From: Maricaulis sp.
GTDB lineage: Bacteria; Pseudomonadota; Alphaproteobacteria; Caulobacterales; Maricaulaceae
Length of the DNA stretch: 64,000 nucleotides
NCBI RefSeq assembly: GCF_030149425.1
Contig: NZ_JASBRQ010000005.1
Location: 1-64,000 of the forward strand
Reading direction: 5' to 3'
Below the pieces are notes generated by a model that saw only the letters and a list, made by a program, of their open reading frames with translations, searched no databases and had not been told where the DNA came from. Position numbers and translations under genes: made by a program. This document shows, in pieces, positions 1-8,180 of the stretch. Within the stretch, counting starts at the first letter, position 1, and the number at the start of each line of letters is the position of its first letter.

Positions 1-80
1 CCAGTCCTGATCGCCCAGGCAATAAGGGCGACCAGGACCAATGAGGGTGCAAGGACGATAAGGCGGATAGTCGGGGGCAT
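1..80 (-). CDS. N-terminal fragment of a membrane or exported protein (cut by the window edge)
   Basis: An ATG on the minus strand at 80 is preceded by an AGGAG box seven bases upstream, and the frame stays open to the window edge. The visible 26 residues start MPPTIRLIVLAPSLVL and form a hydrophobic stretch after one Arg, which looks like a signal peptide or first membrane helix. Too little is present to name the protein. It reads away from the symporter gene, from which it is separated by about 230 bases. Confidence 0.5.
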   Translation of the reverse strand, partial: MPPTIRLIVLAPSLVLVALIAWAIRT

Positions 81-218
81 ACCGCCACTCCTTGCTCGGA
101 ACATGACGGTATACGGGGCGGGTTTTCGGCTGGATCACCGGCGCTGCATAATTTTAGTCTGCCGGTCTCAGTGCGGGTCTTGAAAGCACTCACGAAGGGC
201 GAGGCAATCCGAAAGCAA

Positions 219-252
219 TGCGGCGAGCCGGGTGATCCCTCGGCTCGCCGCA
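219..252 (-). terminator. Hairpin downstream of the symporter gene, possible terminator
   Basis: A perfect 12-bp inverted repeat (arms 219-230 and 241-252, core CGGCGAGCCG) with a 10-base loop lies about 60 bases beyond the stop of the symporter gene on its downstream side. The transcript after the stem is only moderately U-rich (TTGCTTTC), so intrinsic termination is plausible but not certain. Confidence 0.35.
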
Positions 253-314
253 CAATCAGATATGAAACAGGCTGTAGCCGGCCTTGGCCGCGTCGCCCGT
301 CGGGATGTCGGCCG

Positions 315-1607
315 TCAGATAACCGCCGGCGTCTTGAAAGTTTCCTCGTCCAGCTCGCCTTCCCACTTCGCCACCGCGGTCGCGACAGCGGCGTCACCGG
401 TCACATTCACAGCCGTGCGGGCCATATCCATGATGCGGTCGACCGGGAGGATCAGGCCGAGAATAAGCGCTTGATGCTCTACTGAAACGCCGAAGGTGTT
501 CAGAACCGTAGCGAGCAGGAAGAGCGAGGCTGATGGGATTCCGGCAGCGCCGATCGAGACTGCTGCGGCGGTGACTGCGATCAGAATGTAGTTCGCGAGC
601 GTCAGCTCATAGCCGAAGGCCTGGGCGGTAAACAGTGCCAGGATTCCCAAGTAGAGCGCGGTGCCATCCATATTGATGGTTGCACCGAGCGGCAACACGG
701 AGCCAGCGACAGGCTTCTTGATGCCGAGGTTGTCCGTGGCGTTGGTGATCGTCACCGGCAGCGTCGCGGAAGAAGACGCTGTGGAATATGCGACGGCCTG
801 TGCGTCAAGGATGCCGCGGAAAAAGCGAATGAGCGGCAGATTGAGCACAAAGCGAACCAGGAAACCGTACGTTATGACCATGTGAATGATCAGACCCAAA
901 TAGACAGCGCCGATCAGGGTCAGGATAGCTTGAAGTGTTTCGAGTCCCTGCGTGGCGACCGTATGCGACACGAGCGCAAACACCCCGAAAGGCGCGATTT
1001 CCATAACCCAGTGAGTGATCTTGAGGAAAACCGACGATCCGGATTCGAAGAAAGCGCCGAAGGACGCCCCTTCGGAGCGAGTTGCCAGAACCGCTGCGCC
1101 GATCAGCAGGGCAACAAGAATGATCGCAAGAACATCACCGTCTGCCAGGGCAGCGACGATATTATCCGGAACTATGTTCAGGAATGTTCCGAGTGCGGTG
1201 AGGATGGCATCGAAAATGCCCCCCGATGCGTCTGGCACGGGGGCGGGGTCGGTGGTCCCAAAATCAATACCTTCGCCTGGCCGCATAATCGTGCCGACAA
1301 TCAGCCCAATGATGTTGGCGAAGAATGTCGTCGCTAGATAAAGAATAAGCGTTTTGGCGCCCAGCGAGCCGAGGCGAGCCGGGTCACCCATAGCGATCAC
1401 GCCAGAAACGAGCGTGAACATGATCAGAGGTACGATCAGCATCCGGATGAGGTCAATGAACAGCGCGCCAACAGGCCGGACCCAGGTCTCTAGCCAGACC
1501 GCGCCTGCTTCACCCATTGTGTTGGAAATCAGCAGGCCGAAGACGACCCCTAGGATCAGGGCAACAAGCACTCGCTGCCACAGCTTAATCTTGAACCACC
1601 AGCTCAT
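315..1607 (-). CDS. Dicarboxylate/amino acid:cation symporter (DAACS family)
   Basis: A 430-residue inner-membrane carrier that should import an acidic amino acid or C4-dicarboxylate with Na+ or H+. Family hallmarks are visible: the serine-rich re-entrant loop STASSSATLPVT, the NMDGT motif in TM7, the GAAGIPSAS second hairpin, and DRIMDMARTAVNVTGD in TM8, which holds the substrate and cation ligands. Length is normal for GltP/DctA-type proteins. The ATG at 1607 has a GAGGGGA box just upstream. Substrate cannot be decided between glutamate/aspartate and dicarboxylates, so no symbol is given. It stands alone, with a hairpin downstream at 219-252. Confidence 0.9.
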   Translation of the reverse strand: MSWWFKIKLWQRVLVALILGVVFGLLISNTMGEAGAVWLETWVRPVGALFIDLIRMLIVPLIMFTLVSGVIAMGDPARLGSLGAKTLILYLATTFFANIIGLIVGTIMRPGEGIDFGTTDPAPVPDASGGIFDAILTALGTFLNIVPDNIVAALADGDVLAIILVALLIGAAVLATRSEGASFGAFFESGSSVFLKITHWVMEIAPFGVFALVSHTVATQGLETLQAILTLIGAVYLGLIIHMVITYGFLVRFVLNLPLIRFFRGILDAQAVAYSTASSSATLPVTITNATDNLGIKKPVAGSVLPLGATINMDGTALYLGILALFTAQAFGYELTLANYILIAVTAAAVSIGAAGIPSASLFLLATVLNTFGVSVEHQALILGLILPVDRIMDMARTAVNVTGDAAVATAVAKWEGELDEETFKTPAVI

Positions 1608-1681
1608 GGAAATCCCCTCTCACGCGGCTTGCGCGCGTCAATCACATTCGGGGTGGCACACTAGTGGGTAGGACCGGAGGG

Positions 1682-1987
1682 TCAATCTTTGCGGCGCAAC
1701 TGGCCGGCCAGGCGGGAGCTGAGGCCCCAGGCTGACATCACTAGGCCGACAATGCCGGCGATGCGCAGGAGGATCTGACTGTCGGCGCCCGCCATGAATT
1801 CCGCCCATGCCAGCAGCAGCGCTGCAACCAGGGCGGGACTGGCCAGGCGGATCCAGCTGACATCGTCATAGCCTTGGGCGCTGCGCACGGTGTCATTCGA
1901 AAACCAACCAAATGCAGAATGCGTTGATCGGCCTTCAAGCTTGGCGCGCCGCGGTAGCGGGTCGAGGGTTCTGTCCAAAAGTGACAT
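1682..1987 (-). CDS. Small hypothetical membrane protein
   Basis: A 101-residue protein of unknown function. The first 45 residues are polar; two hydrophobic segments follow (about 48-68 and 74-90), and the C-terminus is basic (RLAGQLRRKD). The ATG at 1987 has a GAGGG box four bases upstream. It lies between the symporter and ahpD, all on the minus strand. The upstream intergenic region holds two close TTAAC half-sites (2030-2043). I do not recognise the family. Confidence 0.6.
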   Translation of the reverse strand: MSLLDRTLDPLPRRAKLEGRSTHSAFGWFSNDTVRSAQGYDDVSWIRLASPALVAALLLAWAEFMAGADSQILLRIAGIVGLVMSAWGLSSRLAGQLRRKD

Positions 1988-2087
1988 GCCCTCATTGTAC
2001 GGAATAATTATGACATCGCAAGGCGCCCGTTAACTGCCGTTAACGAACGCCTTTATGACAATTTCATGAACCCGTGTATTACCGGGT

Positions 2088-2609
2088 TTATGCTTCTGCG
2101 CGCATGACTGCGGCGACGGCATTGACTACGGCGCCGATACGGACGGCGGCCTGAACCTGGGTCGCGGTGACACCATGCTTGCGCAATTCAGCCTCGTGGG
2201 CGTCCATGCACATGCCGCAACCATTGATAGCCGAGACGGCCATGGACCACAGTTCGAAGTCGGCTTTCTCGACACCCGGAGCGCCGATGACGTTCATCCG
2301 CAGCTTCGCCGGCAGGGTCGAATATTCCTTGTTCGTCACCAGGTGCGCGAAACGGTAATAGACATTGTTCATGCCCATGATTGCGGACGCGGCCTGGGCC
2401 GCCTTGAGCGCTTCCGGGCTCAGCACGGCTTCAGCCTGGGCCTTGATCGCTGCAAGGGTCGTCGGCTCGCCGACAGCGTGGGCGGATGCGAGGAATGTGC
2501 CCCACTTTTTCTGATCGTCCAGCTCGGTCTCCCGGGCCAGGGAGGACAGGTTCAGCTTCAGGTCCTTGGCGTATTCAGGAAGCTGGTTCTTCAAATCGTC
2601 GAAGCTCAT
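2088..2609 (-). CDS. ahpD: Alkyl hydroperoxidase AhpD (CxxC carboxymuconolactone-decarboxylase fold)
   Basis: A 173-residue AhpD-type disulfide reductase or peroxidase partner for AhpC. The catalytic site is visible as [15 protein letters not shown], with C131, C134 and H138; E119 in the preceding helix fits the proton-relay Glu of mycobacterial AhpD. The N-terminus ([20 protein letters not shown]) matches the family start, so the ATG at 2609 is preferred over an upstream in-frame codon; an AGGA box lies about 8 bases before it. It is downstream of ahpC on the same strand, separated by 144 bases that contain strong hairpins. AhpD normally reduces AhpC, which explains the pairing and the absence of ahpF here. 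Confidence 0.93.
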   Translation of the reverse strand: MSFDDLKNQLPEYAKDLKLNLSSLARETELDDQKKWGTFLASAHAVGEPTTLAAIKAQAEAVLSPEALKAAQAASAIMGMNNVYYRFAHLVTNKEYSTLPAKLRMNVIGAPGVEKADFELWSMAVSAINGCGMCMDAHEAELRKHGVTATQVQAAVRIGAVVNAVAAVMRAEA

Positions 2610-2658
2610 GGCATCGTCCTTTCGCAAGTAACTCGCAATCGCAATAAAGTCAGCCGAT

Positions 2659-2706
2659 AAACCCCGGAACCGTTCCAGCGGGGGTGGCCGTAGGGTTCCG
2701 GGGTTT
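2659..2706 (-). other. Intercistronic hairpin between ahpC and ahpD
   Basis: A perfect 13-bp inverted repeat (arms 2659-2671 and 2694-2706, core CCCCGGAACC) encloses a 22-base loop. In the ahpC-to-ahpD transcript the second arm ends in GGGGTTT, then ATCGG, so the U-tract is short. A second, weaker stem (GGCGCTCC with GGAGCGTC, allowing a G-U pair) sits between it and the end of ahpC. Such a pair of stems could end part of the transcripts or protect the ahpC mRNA. Confidence 0.5.
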
Positions 2707-2753
2707 TACGGGACGCTCCGAAGGGGGGAGTGGAGCGCCCATTCTCGGAGCTC

Positions 2754-3299
2754 TTAGAGCGTGTCGCCGCCAACCGGGCGGTTGCACGGGCACAGCTCGT
2801 CCGTCTGCAGCGCATCGAGAACGCGCAGCGTGTCTTCCGGGTTGCGGCCGACATTCAGGTTGGTGACATAGACGTGCTGGATGACATTGTGCGGGTCGAC
2901 GATGAAGGTCGCGCGGTAGGCAACGCCTTCCTCGGAGCGGATGCCGAGGCTGTCGATCAGGGAGCCGGTGGTGTCAGCGAACTGCCACATGCCGAGCTTG
3001 TCCAGGTCCGGATGCTCGCGGCGCCAGGCCAGCTTACAGAATTCATTGTCCGAGGAGCCGCCCATGACGACTGCATCACGATCGGCAAACTCTTCGGCCA
3101 GGTTAGCGAAGGCGACGATCTCGGTCGGGCAGACGAAGGTGAAGTCCTTCGGATAGAAGAAGATGACTTTCCACTTGCCTTCAAAGCTGTCCTGGTTGAC
3201 CGGCTCAAAGGCCGACTCGCCGTTTTCTTCATGAGCGTTGAAGCCCGGCTTTACGCCAACAATTTCAAATTCAGGCAGTTTTTCGCCAATACCCAGCAT
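2754..3299 (-). CDS. ahpC: Peroxiredoxin AhpC
   Basis: A 181-residue 2-Cys peroxiredoxin that reduces H2O2 and organic hydroperoxides. The peroxidatic cysteine is C57 in DFTFVCPTEI. The C-terminus carries C170 and C172 in ELCPCNRPVGGDTL, providing the resolving thiol, and C88 is a third conserved-looking cysteine. This architecture fits AhpD-dependent AhpC. The start at 3299 (MLGIGEKLPEFE) is chosen over an upstream codon because it matches family N-termini and has a GGAG box. It is divergent from oxyR, with a candidate OxyR operator in the shared region, so induction by peroxide is likely. Confidence 0.95.
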   Translation of the reverse strand: MLGIGEKLPEFEIVGVKPGFNAHEENGESAFEPVNQDSFEGKWKVIFFYPKDFTFVCPTEIVAFANLAEEFADRDAVVMGGSSDNEFCKLAWRREHPDLDKLGMWQFADTTGSLIDSLGIRSEEGVAYRATFIVDPHNVIQHVYVTNLNVGRNPEDTLRVLDALQTDELCPCNRPVGGDTL

Positions 3300-3407
3300 G
3301 ACATTCTCCGTTAGAAAAAAGCGGCCCGGAACGGACCGCAATTACGCGATGGCGGCGATATGCTGGGATGTGCGTAATTAATCAAATGGATTGTTTTTTT
3401 GATCTCC

Positions 3408-3422
3408 ATAGGTCATGTCTAT
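3408..3422 (+). promoter_or_regulatory. Candidate OxyR operator (ATAG-N7-CTAT)
   Basis: The sequence ATAGGTCATGTCTAT is a perfect ATAG-N7-CTAT palindrome, the form of one half of the known OxyR recognition site. It lies in the 126-bp ahpC-oxyR intergenic region and ends three bases before the oxyR ATG, where bound protein would block oxyR initiation. I do not see an equally good second half-site at the usual spacing. The call rests on motif and position. Confidence 0.5.
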
Positions 3423-3425
3423 ACC

Positions 3426-4334
3426 ATGATCGCTCTCCCCACTCTGCGCCAATTGCAATTCCTCCTCGCCCTGACCGAGCACGGTAGTTTCAGCCGCGCC
3501 GCGCAGGCGGTTCACGTGACCCAGCCGACGCTGAGCGCAGCCATCAAGGAACTCGAGACGATACTGGGGACGACCCTGGTCGAGCGCGGTGCGCGCGGTG
3601 CGGTACTGACACCGGCCGGTACAGCTGTGGTCGAGCGGGCCCGGCGTGTCATGGCAGAAGCCGAGGACCTCGTGGTCGCTGCACAGGCCGCCGGCGAGCC
3701 GCTGTCCGGCTCGTTCAAGCTGGGTGTGATCCCGACTATTGCGCCCTTCTTGTTACCGCGGGTTCTGCCGCGGCTGCGTGAGCACTATGGCCGTCTCGAA
3801 CTCTTCCTGCGTGAGGATTTGACCGCCCGGCTCTATGAAGCCTTGCGCGAGCGCCGTCTGGATGCCGCACTGATCGCCCTGCCCTATGACGCGCCGATGA
3901 TTGAAAGCGTGTCCCTCGGCTCAGACGAGTTCTTGTTTGCCTGCGCGCCTGAACACCCGCTGGCTGACCAGGACAAGCTGGGGGCGGAGGATTTGCGCGG
4001 TGAAAGCCTGATGCTGCTCGAGGACGGTCACTGCCTGCGCGATCATGCGCTGTCGGCGTGCTCGGCTGGCGAGGCGCGGTCCGATTTCGCCGCGACCAGC
4101 CTGCATACTCTGGTGCAGATGGTGAAGTCCGGTCTCGGTGCGACCTTGTTGCCGAAAATGGCAGTTGATGCCGGCCTGGTCGATCAGATGGGCCTGGTGG
4201 TGAAGTCGTTCAATCCGCCGGTCGCCGGCCGCGAGATCGGGATTGCCTGGCGCAAAGGGTCTGCGCGTTCGGAGGAGGCGCGTCAGATCGGTGAGGAAAT
4301 CCGCAAGCTGCTGACCGTCAGCGAACGGGGCTGA
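3426..4334 (+). CDS. oxyR: Hydrogen peroxide-sensing LysR-type regulator OxyR
   Basis: A 302-residue LysR-family regulator. The N-terminal winged HTH is clear (LRQLQFLLALTEHGSFSRAA, then QPTLSAAIKELE), followed by a substrate-binding-like sensor domain. The two redox cysteines are C203 and C212 in GHCLRDHALSAC; their nine-residue spacing equals C199/C208 of E. coli OxyR, which identifies it beyond ordinary LysR proteins. The ATG at 3426 fits family N-termini; a TTG nine codons upstream is less likely. It is divergent from ahpC-ahpD, its probable targets. Its 3' end overlaps the opposing response-regulator gene by 17 bp. Confidence 0.94.
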   Translation: MIALPTLRQLQFLLALTEHGSFSRAAQAVHVTQPTLSAAIKELETILGTTLVERGARGAVLTPAGTAVVERARRVMAEAEDLVVAAQAAGEPLSGSFKLGVIPTIAPFLLPRVLPRLREHYGRLELFLREDLTARLYEALRERRLDAALIALPYDAPMIESVSLGSDEFLFACAPEHPLADQDKLGAEDLRGESLMLLEDGHCLRDHALSACSAGEARSDFAATSLHTLVQMVKSGLGATLLPKMAVDAGLVDQMGLVVKSFNPPVAGREIGIAWRKGSARSEEARQIGEEIRKLLTVSERG

Positions 4335-4695
4335 CGGCGTCGAGGATCGGACCGAGGGTTTCCGGGTCGAGCAGTTTGAGCTTGTCGATGGGTCCCTGGA
4401 TGTCGAACGGGTAGTCATCGAACTCGAGGCCGGGGTCATAGGCCGTCATCAGCACCACCCGCCCATTGAAGCCGGCCTCGGTCAGCTGCGGCAGGGTTTC
4501 AGAATAGTCGTTATAGGGCGGAATCCGCCGATCCAGAAAAACCAATGGATATTTGGCCGGGCCGGCTTCGATGAAGTCGCGCATGGTGGCGTGGCCAACG
4601 AATTCACAGCCGGATGAAACCTCGCTGCCAATCTCCGACAAAAGCACGACTTCGATCGGATCATCGTCCACAACGGCTATCAGTGTTTGGGCCAA
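4318..4695 (-). CDS. Single-domain response regulator (CheY-like receiver)
   Basis: A 125-residue stand-alone receiver. The acidic pocket is D10/D11, the phospho-acceptor is D55 in LVFLDRRIPP, the switch Thr is T84 (LMTAYD) and the conserved Lys is K105 (PIDKLKLL). There is no output domain, so it should act by protein contact or as a phosphate sink. The start is a TTG at 4695, four bases after the stop of the hybrid kinase, so translation is probably coupled and the kinase is the likely partner. The DRRIPP segment in place of the common DxxMP is unusual. Confidence 0.82.
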   Translation of the reverse strand: MAQTLIAVVDDDPIEVVLLSEIGSEVSSGCEFVGHATMRDFIEAGPAKYPLVFLDRRIPPYNDYSETLPQLTEAGFNGRVVLMTAYDPGLEFDDYPFDIQGPIDKLKLLDPETLGPILDAVSPVR

Positions 4696-4699
4696 TAGA

Positions 4700-6768
4700 T
4701 CAGACCTGTTCGACTTGGTTGAGTCGCGACTTTAGCCCTTCAATCAAATCGCTCAAGTTCACCGGCTTGGAAAAATGTCCGTCCACTCCGAGCGCGTCGA
4801 GACGCAGCCGTGTGGCCTCTGTGGCGTCTGCTGTGACCGCGAAGATCGGCACATTCCGGTCCGCTTTTCTCGACGCGCGGATGGTGCGCACCACTTCATC
4901 GCCAGACAGGACAGGCATTTGCAGGTCAACAAGGATGGCGTCGATCCCGCCCGCGCGCCAGATATCCAGCGCCAGTGCACCGTTTTCTGCGGTGACCGCC
5001 TTGAAGCCATCGAGCTCCAGCGCTTCGACCAGCAGGTCTCTGTTGTGGGCAATGTCCTCGACGACCAAAATGGTATTGGCCTGCTTGTCGCCTCTTGGGC
5101 GCAGGCTGACCAGATCGGCCGGCTTTGCCGGTTTTTTGGGGCGGCAGAAGCTCAGCGGGAGCTCAAACCAGAAGCAGGACCCCTCACCCTGGGTGCTGTC
5201 AAACCCGATCTCGCCATCATACAGGTTGATGATTTCCCGTGAGATCGCCAGGCCCAACCCGGCCCCGCCATGCTGCCGCGTGTTTGATGTATCGGCCTGG
5301 GTGAAGCGTTCGAACAATATCGCCCGCTTGTCGGCGGGAATGCCGATACCTGTATCGATGACCTCGAAGCGAAGCCGGTTGCTGGACCCTGCCAAGGCGC
5401 GGATCGTCACCGAGCCTTGATCGGTGAATTTGACGGCATTTCCGGCGAGATTGACCAGGACTTGCCGAATGCGCTTCTCATCGCCGGACGCGGTCCGGTC
5501 GACGGCCTTGTCGATATCGACATGTACAGCCAGACCCTTGGCTTGGGCCTGAGCCCGGATCGTGTCTGTTGCTGCATGCACCAGGTCGCTGATTTTGAAC
5601 GGCTTGCGCTCCAGATCGACACGGCCCGACTCGATCCGTGATATGTCCAGCACGTCGTCGATCAGGCTGAGCAAGACCTCGCCGGACGAGAGAATGGTCT
5701 GGGTGTAGAACTCTTGCCGGTTGGACAGGTCGGACTTGCGCAGCAATTGCGCCATGCCCAGCACCCCATTGAGCGGGGTGCGGATTTCATGGCTGATATT
5801 GGCCAGGAATTGAGATTTTGCGGCATTCGCGGCTTCCGCCGCCCCGCGTTCCTCCTGCAATTGCTCGCGGAGCTGAATGTCCTCCGTGATGTCCCAGTTG
5901 CAGCCGATCATTTTCACCGGCTGGCCGTCGACCTCCATGACCCGGGCGGCGCCGCGCAGCCAGCGAATTTCGCCGTCCGGCCGGAGGATCCGGAACTCGG
6001 CGAAAAAGGGTTTGCGCTCATCCAGGGCTTCCTGGAACGCGGCATTGGAGGCGTCGACATCGTCGGGATGCAGCGTCGCTTCCCAGTCGGCATAGCTGAG
6101 GATTTTCCGTCCGGCGGCAGACCGAAGAGCTGGTATTGCCGCTCATCCCAGAACACGATGTCGTTGAGAAGGTCATAGTCCCAAACACCGATCTTCGAGG
6201 CCTCAAGGGCGATATCCAGGCGCTTTGATGCGACCTCCAGCTCGTGTCGCAGCGCGTCTTCCCGGCCCTTTGCCCGTTCAACGGCATAGGCGCTTGAAAC
6301 CAAGCGCGGCTCGACGGTCTGAAAGACTTCGAGAACAGCCTCCGGGTCGCTAGGAGCATCCGACCAAAGTGCTGCAATCAGGCCAAAACATTTGCCATCG
6401 GCATGATTGAGGGGCATGCCGACATAGGAGTTGAGGTTGAACTCCCCCAGATCCGGATCGTCAGGGAAAGCCTGCTGCAATCCGCCGATTCGCAGGAATG
6501 GGCGATTGCCTTCGAATACTTCTGCGCAAGGAGTGCCGCGGAGCGGGTAGTTATAGGATGTCGCCTGGCCGCTGGAGTCATAGACCGCGTAGGCTTCCAC
6601 CGGGGCGTCATGGCCGCGGATGCGGCTCACCAGAACCATGTTCGCGCCGGTGATTTCACCGACTGCGGTCACGAACTCCTGCAAATAGACCGATTCCGGC
6701 GTGGCAACGAGACGCAATGCGATGTCGCGAAGATAACGCTTGGCGACTCTACTCAGCGACCTGTCCAT
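4700..6768 (-). CDS. GAF-PAS hybrid sensor histidine kinase, interrupted by an apparent single-base frameshift
   Basis: Two overlapping frames together encode one kinase. The first (from ATG 6768, with GGAGG upstream) holds a GAF-like domain (about residues 15-165) and the first half of a PAS domain ending ..LFGLPPDGK. The second continues ILSYADWEATLHPDD..MIGCNWDITEDIQL, the rest of the PAS/PAC, then HisKA with the H-box SHEIRTPLN, HATPase (N-box NLAGNAVKFTD, DTGIGIP, GGAGLGLAIS) and a C-terminal receiver (LVDLQMP, SKPVNL). The switch falls in a run of four A residues on the coding strand (6103-6106); one more A would restore a continuous 689-residue protein. This may be a sequencing error, a recent mutation or slippage. 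Without correction the first frame stops near 5914. No membrane segment is visible, so it should be cytoplasmic. Confidence 0.85.
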
Positions 6769-6859
6769 CGCTCTGCCTCCACAGCCGATTCGACTTGAAG
6801 CATAGCGAAATCAGAAGGCGGTAACGATGAATATTTAAACCGCAAGGTGCGGCGAAGTG

Positions 6860-7210
6860 TCAGAAGAGCTCAAGGACCTGTTCCGGCGGGCGGCCAATCA
6901 TGGCCTTGTCACCGTGAATAACGACGGGACGCTCAATCAGGCGGGGATATTGCGTCATGGCATTGAGCAAGGCGTCTTCATCCTCAACCGCCTTCAGCCC
7001 CAGCTCACGATAATCGGCTTCGTTCTTGCGCAACCATTCATGCGCCGACGTGTAGCCCAGCTTGGCCATGACCTCGCGCAACTCGCCGATATTCGGCATG
7101 TCGGTCATGTATTCGCGAACTTCCAGTTCACCGCCGCGCGCTTCCAGCAAAGCCAAAGTCTGGCGCGATTTCGAGCAGCGCGGATTGTGCCAAATAATCG
7201 TTTTCGTCAT
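6860..7210 (-). CDS. arsC: ArsC-family thioredoxin-fold protein (glutaredoxin-type arsenate reductase-like)
   Basis: A 116-residue protein of the ArsC/Spx/YffB superfamily. The catalytic Cys sits in HNPRCSKSR near residue 12, and the C-terminal half has RPVVIHGDKAMIGRPPE, the segment with the arsenate-binding Arg in E. coli ArsC. Length is normal for glutaredoxin-coupled arsenate reductases (ArsC1 type). AAGGA lies upstream of the ATG at 7210. No other arsenic gene is adjacent, and a second, unrelated arsenate reductase lies in the ars operon at 52.8 kb, so the true role may be general redox rather than arsenate. Confidence 0.8.
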   Translation of the reverse strand: MTKTIIWHNPRCSKSRQTLALLEARGGELEVREYMTDMPNIGELREVMAKLGYTSAHEWLRKNEADYRELGLKAVEDEDALLNAMTQYPRLIERPVVIHGDKAMIGRPPEQVLELF

Positions 7211-7296
7211 TGTTTTTCCTTCGATCGGCGAGATGAAACCCGATTTCGGGGGCGCAAATCAAGCTTGCGCCTGCGTTTGGTGCGCCTAATCAAGCC

Positions 7297-8145
7297 TCAG
7301 GAATCATTGTCACTGCCATGCGCCAGCAGGGCCCGGGCGGCCTCGAGATGCAGGCGCTCGATCATGTCCCCGTCGAGCGAGATCACGCCCTTCCCGGCGT
7401 TTTCCGGTGCGGCGAAGGCGGCAACAATGCGAGCAGCCTGTTCAAGCTCGGCCGAGGTCGGACCAAAATAGAGATGCGACAGGTCGACCTGGTTCGGATG
7501 GATCAGGGATTTGCCGTCAAAGCCCAGACGGTGCCCCTGTTCGGCTTCAGCGCGAAAACCCTTCGGGTCCAGAAAATGATTATAGACCCCGTCGAGTGCA
7601 TAAAGCCCGTTTGCGCGCGCTGCGCAGACAATCTGGACCAGGTGCGGCAGGAGTGCCTGCCGCTCTGCGTCGGTGAGGCAGCGCAGCTCCTTGGACAAGT
7701 CATTGGTGCCGGCGATCAGTCCGGCGAGGCCGGTGCCTGTCGCCGAAGCGATGCCGGCCAGATTCAGCAGGGCACGCGGGGTTTCGATCATGGCCCAGAT
7801 CGGAATTGAAACGCCGTGTGAGTTGAGTGCCTGACGGGCTGAGTGCAAATTGCCGACCTGGTCGACCTTCGGCAGGATAATGGCATCGGCCCGGCAGGCG
7901 GCGCGAACATCGTCGGCCCCCCACGGCGTATCGAGATCGTTGATCCGCACGGCACGGATTGCCCCGGATGGCGCCCAGGTGGTCAATGCCTTGTCGACGG
8001 CCTCGCGCGCTTCGCTCTTTTCCTCCGGCCCGACGGCATCTTCTAGATCAAGGATCAGCATGTCGGCGCCCAGCCCCGCGGCCTTCTGGATGGCGCGTGG
8101 CTTGGAGGCCGGAACGAACAGGGCAGAGCGGATCAGGCGTTTCAT
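7297..8145 (-). CDS. CitE-like aldolase/lyase (HpcH/HpaI family)
   Basis: A 282-residue TIM-barrel protein of the citrate lyase beta-subunit/malyl-CoA lyase group. Signature segments are RSALFVPASKPRAIQKA at the N-terminus, LILDLEDAVGPEEK (metal and CoA-ester site), the Arg-containing AVRINDLDTPWG, WAMIETPRALLN with the metal-binding Glu, and AGTNDLSKELR. Members cleave or hydrolyse (S)-malyl-, citramalyl- or citryl-CoA. No citrate lyase alpha or gamma subunit lies nearby, so a stand-alone CitE-like or malyl-CoA activity is more likely than true citrate lyase. It is divergent from pdxY with a 35-bp gap. Confidence 0.82.
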   Translation of the reverse strand: MKRLIRSALFVPASKPRAIQKAAGLGADMLILDLEDAVGPEEKSEAREAVDKALTTWAPSGAIRAVRINDLDTPWGADDVRAACRADAIILPKVDQVGNLHSARQALNSHGVSIPIWAMIETPRALLNLAGIASATGTGLAGLIAGTNDLSKELRCLTDAERQALLPHLVQIVCAARANGLYALDGVYNHFLDPKGFRAEAEQGHRLGFDGKSLIHPNQVDLSHLYFGPTSAELEQAARIVAAFAAPENAGKGVISLDGDMIERLHLEAARALLAHGSDNDS

Positions 8146-8180
8146 GGGGGACTTTCCGGGATTGAGCGAAGCGCTATAGC

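Noticed and set aside
6100-6110. Programmed -1 ribosomal frameshift in the kinase gene
   Set aside because: The sequence GGAAAATCC does not make an X XXY YYZ heptamer in the upstream frame, and no stem or pseudoknot was evident. A missing base explains the junction better.
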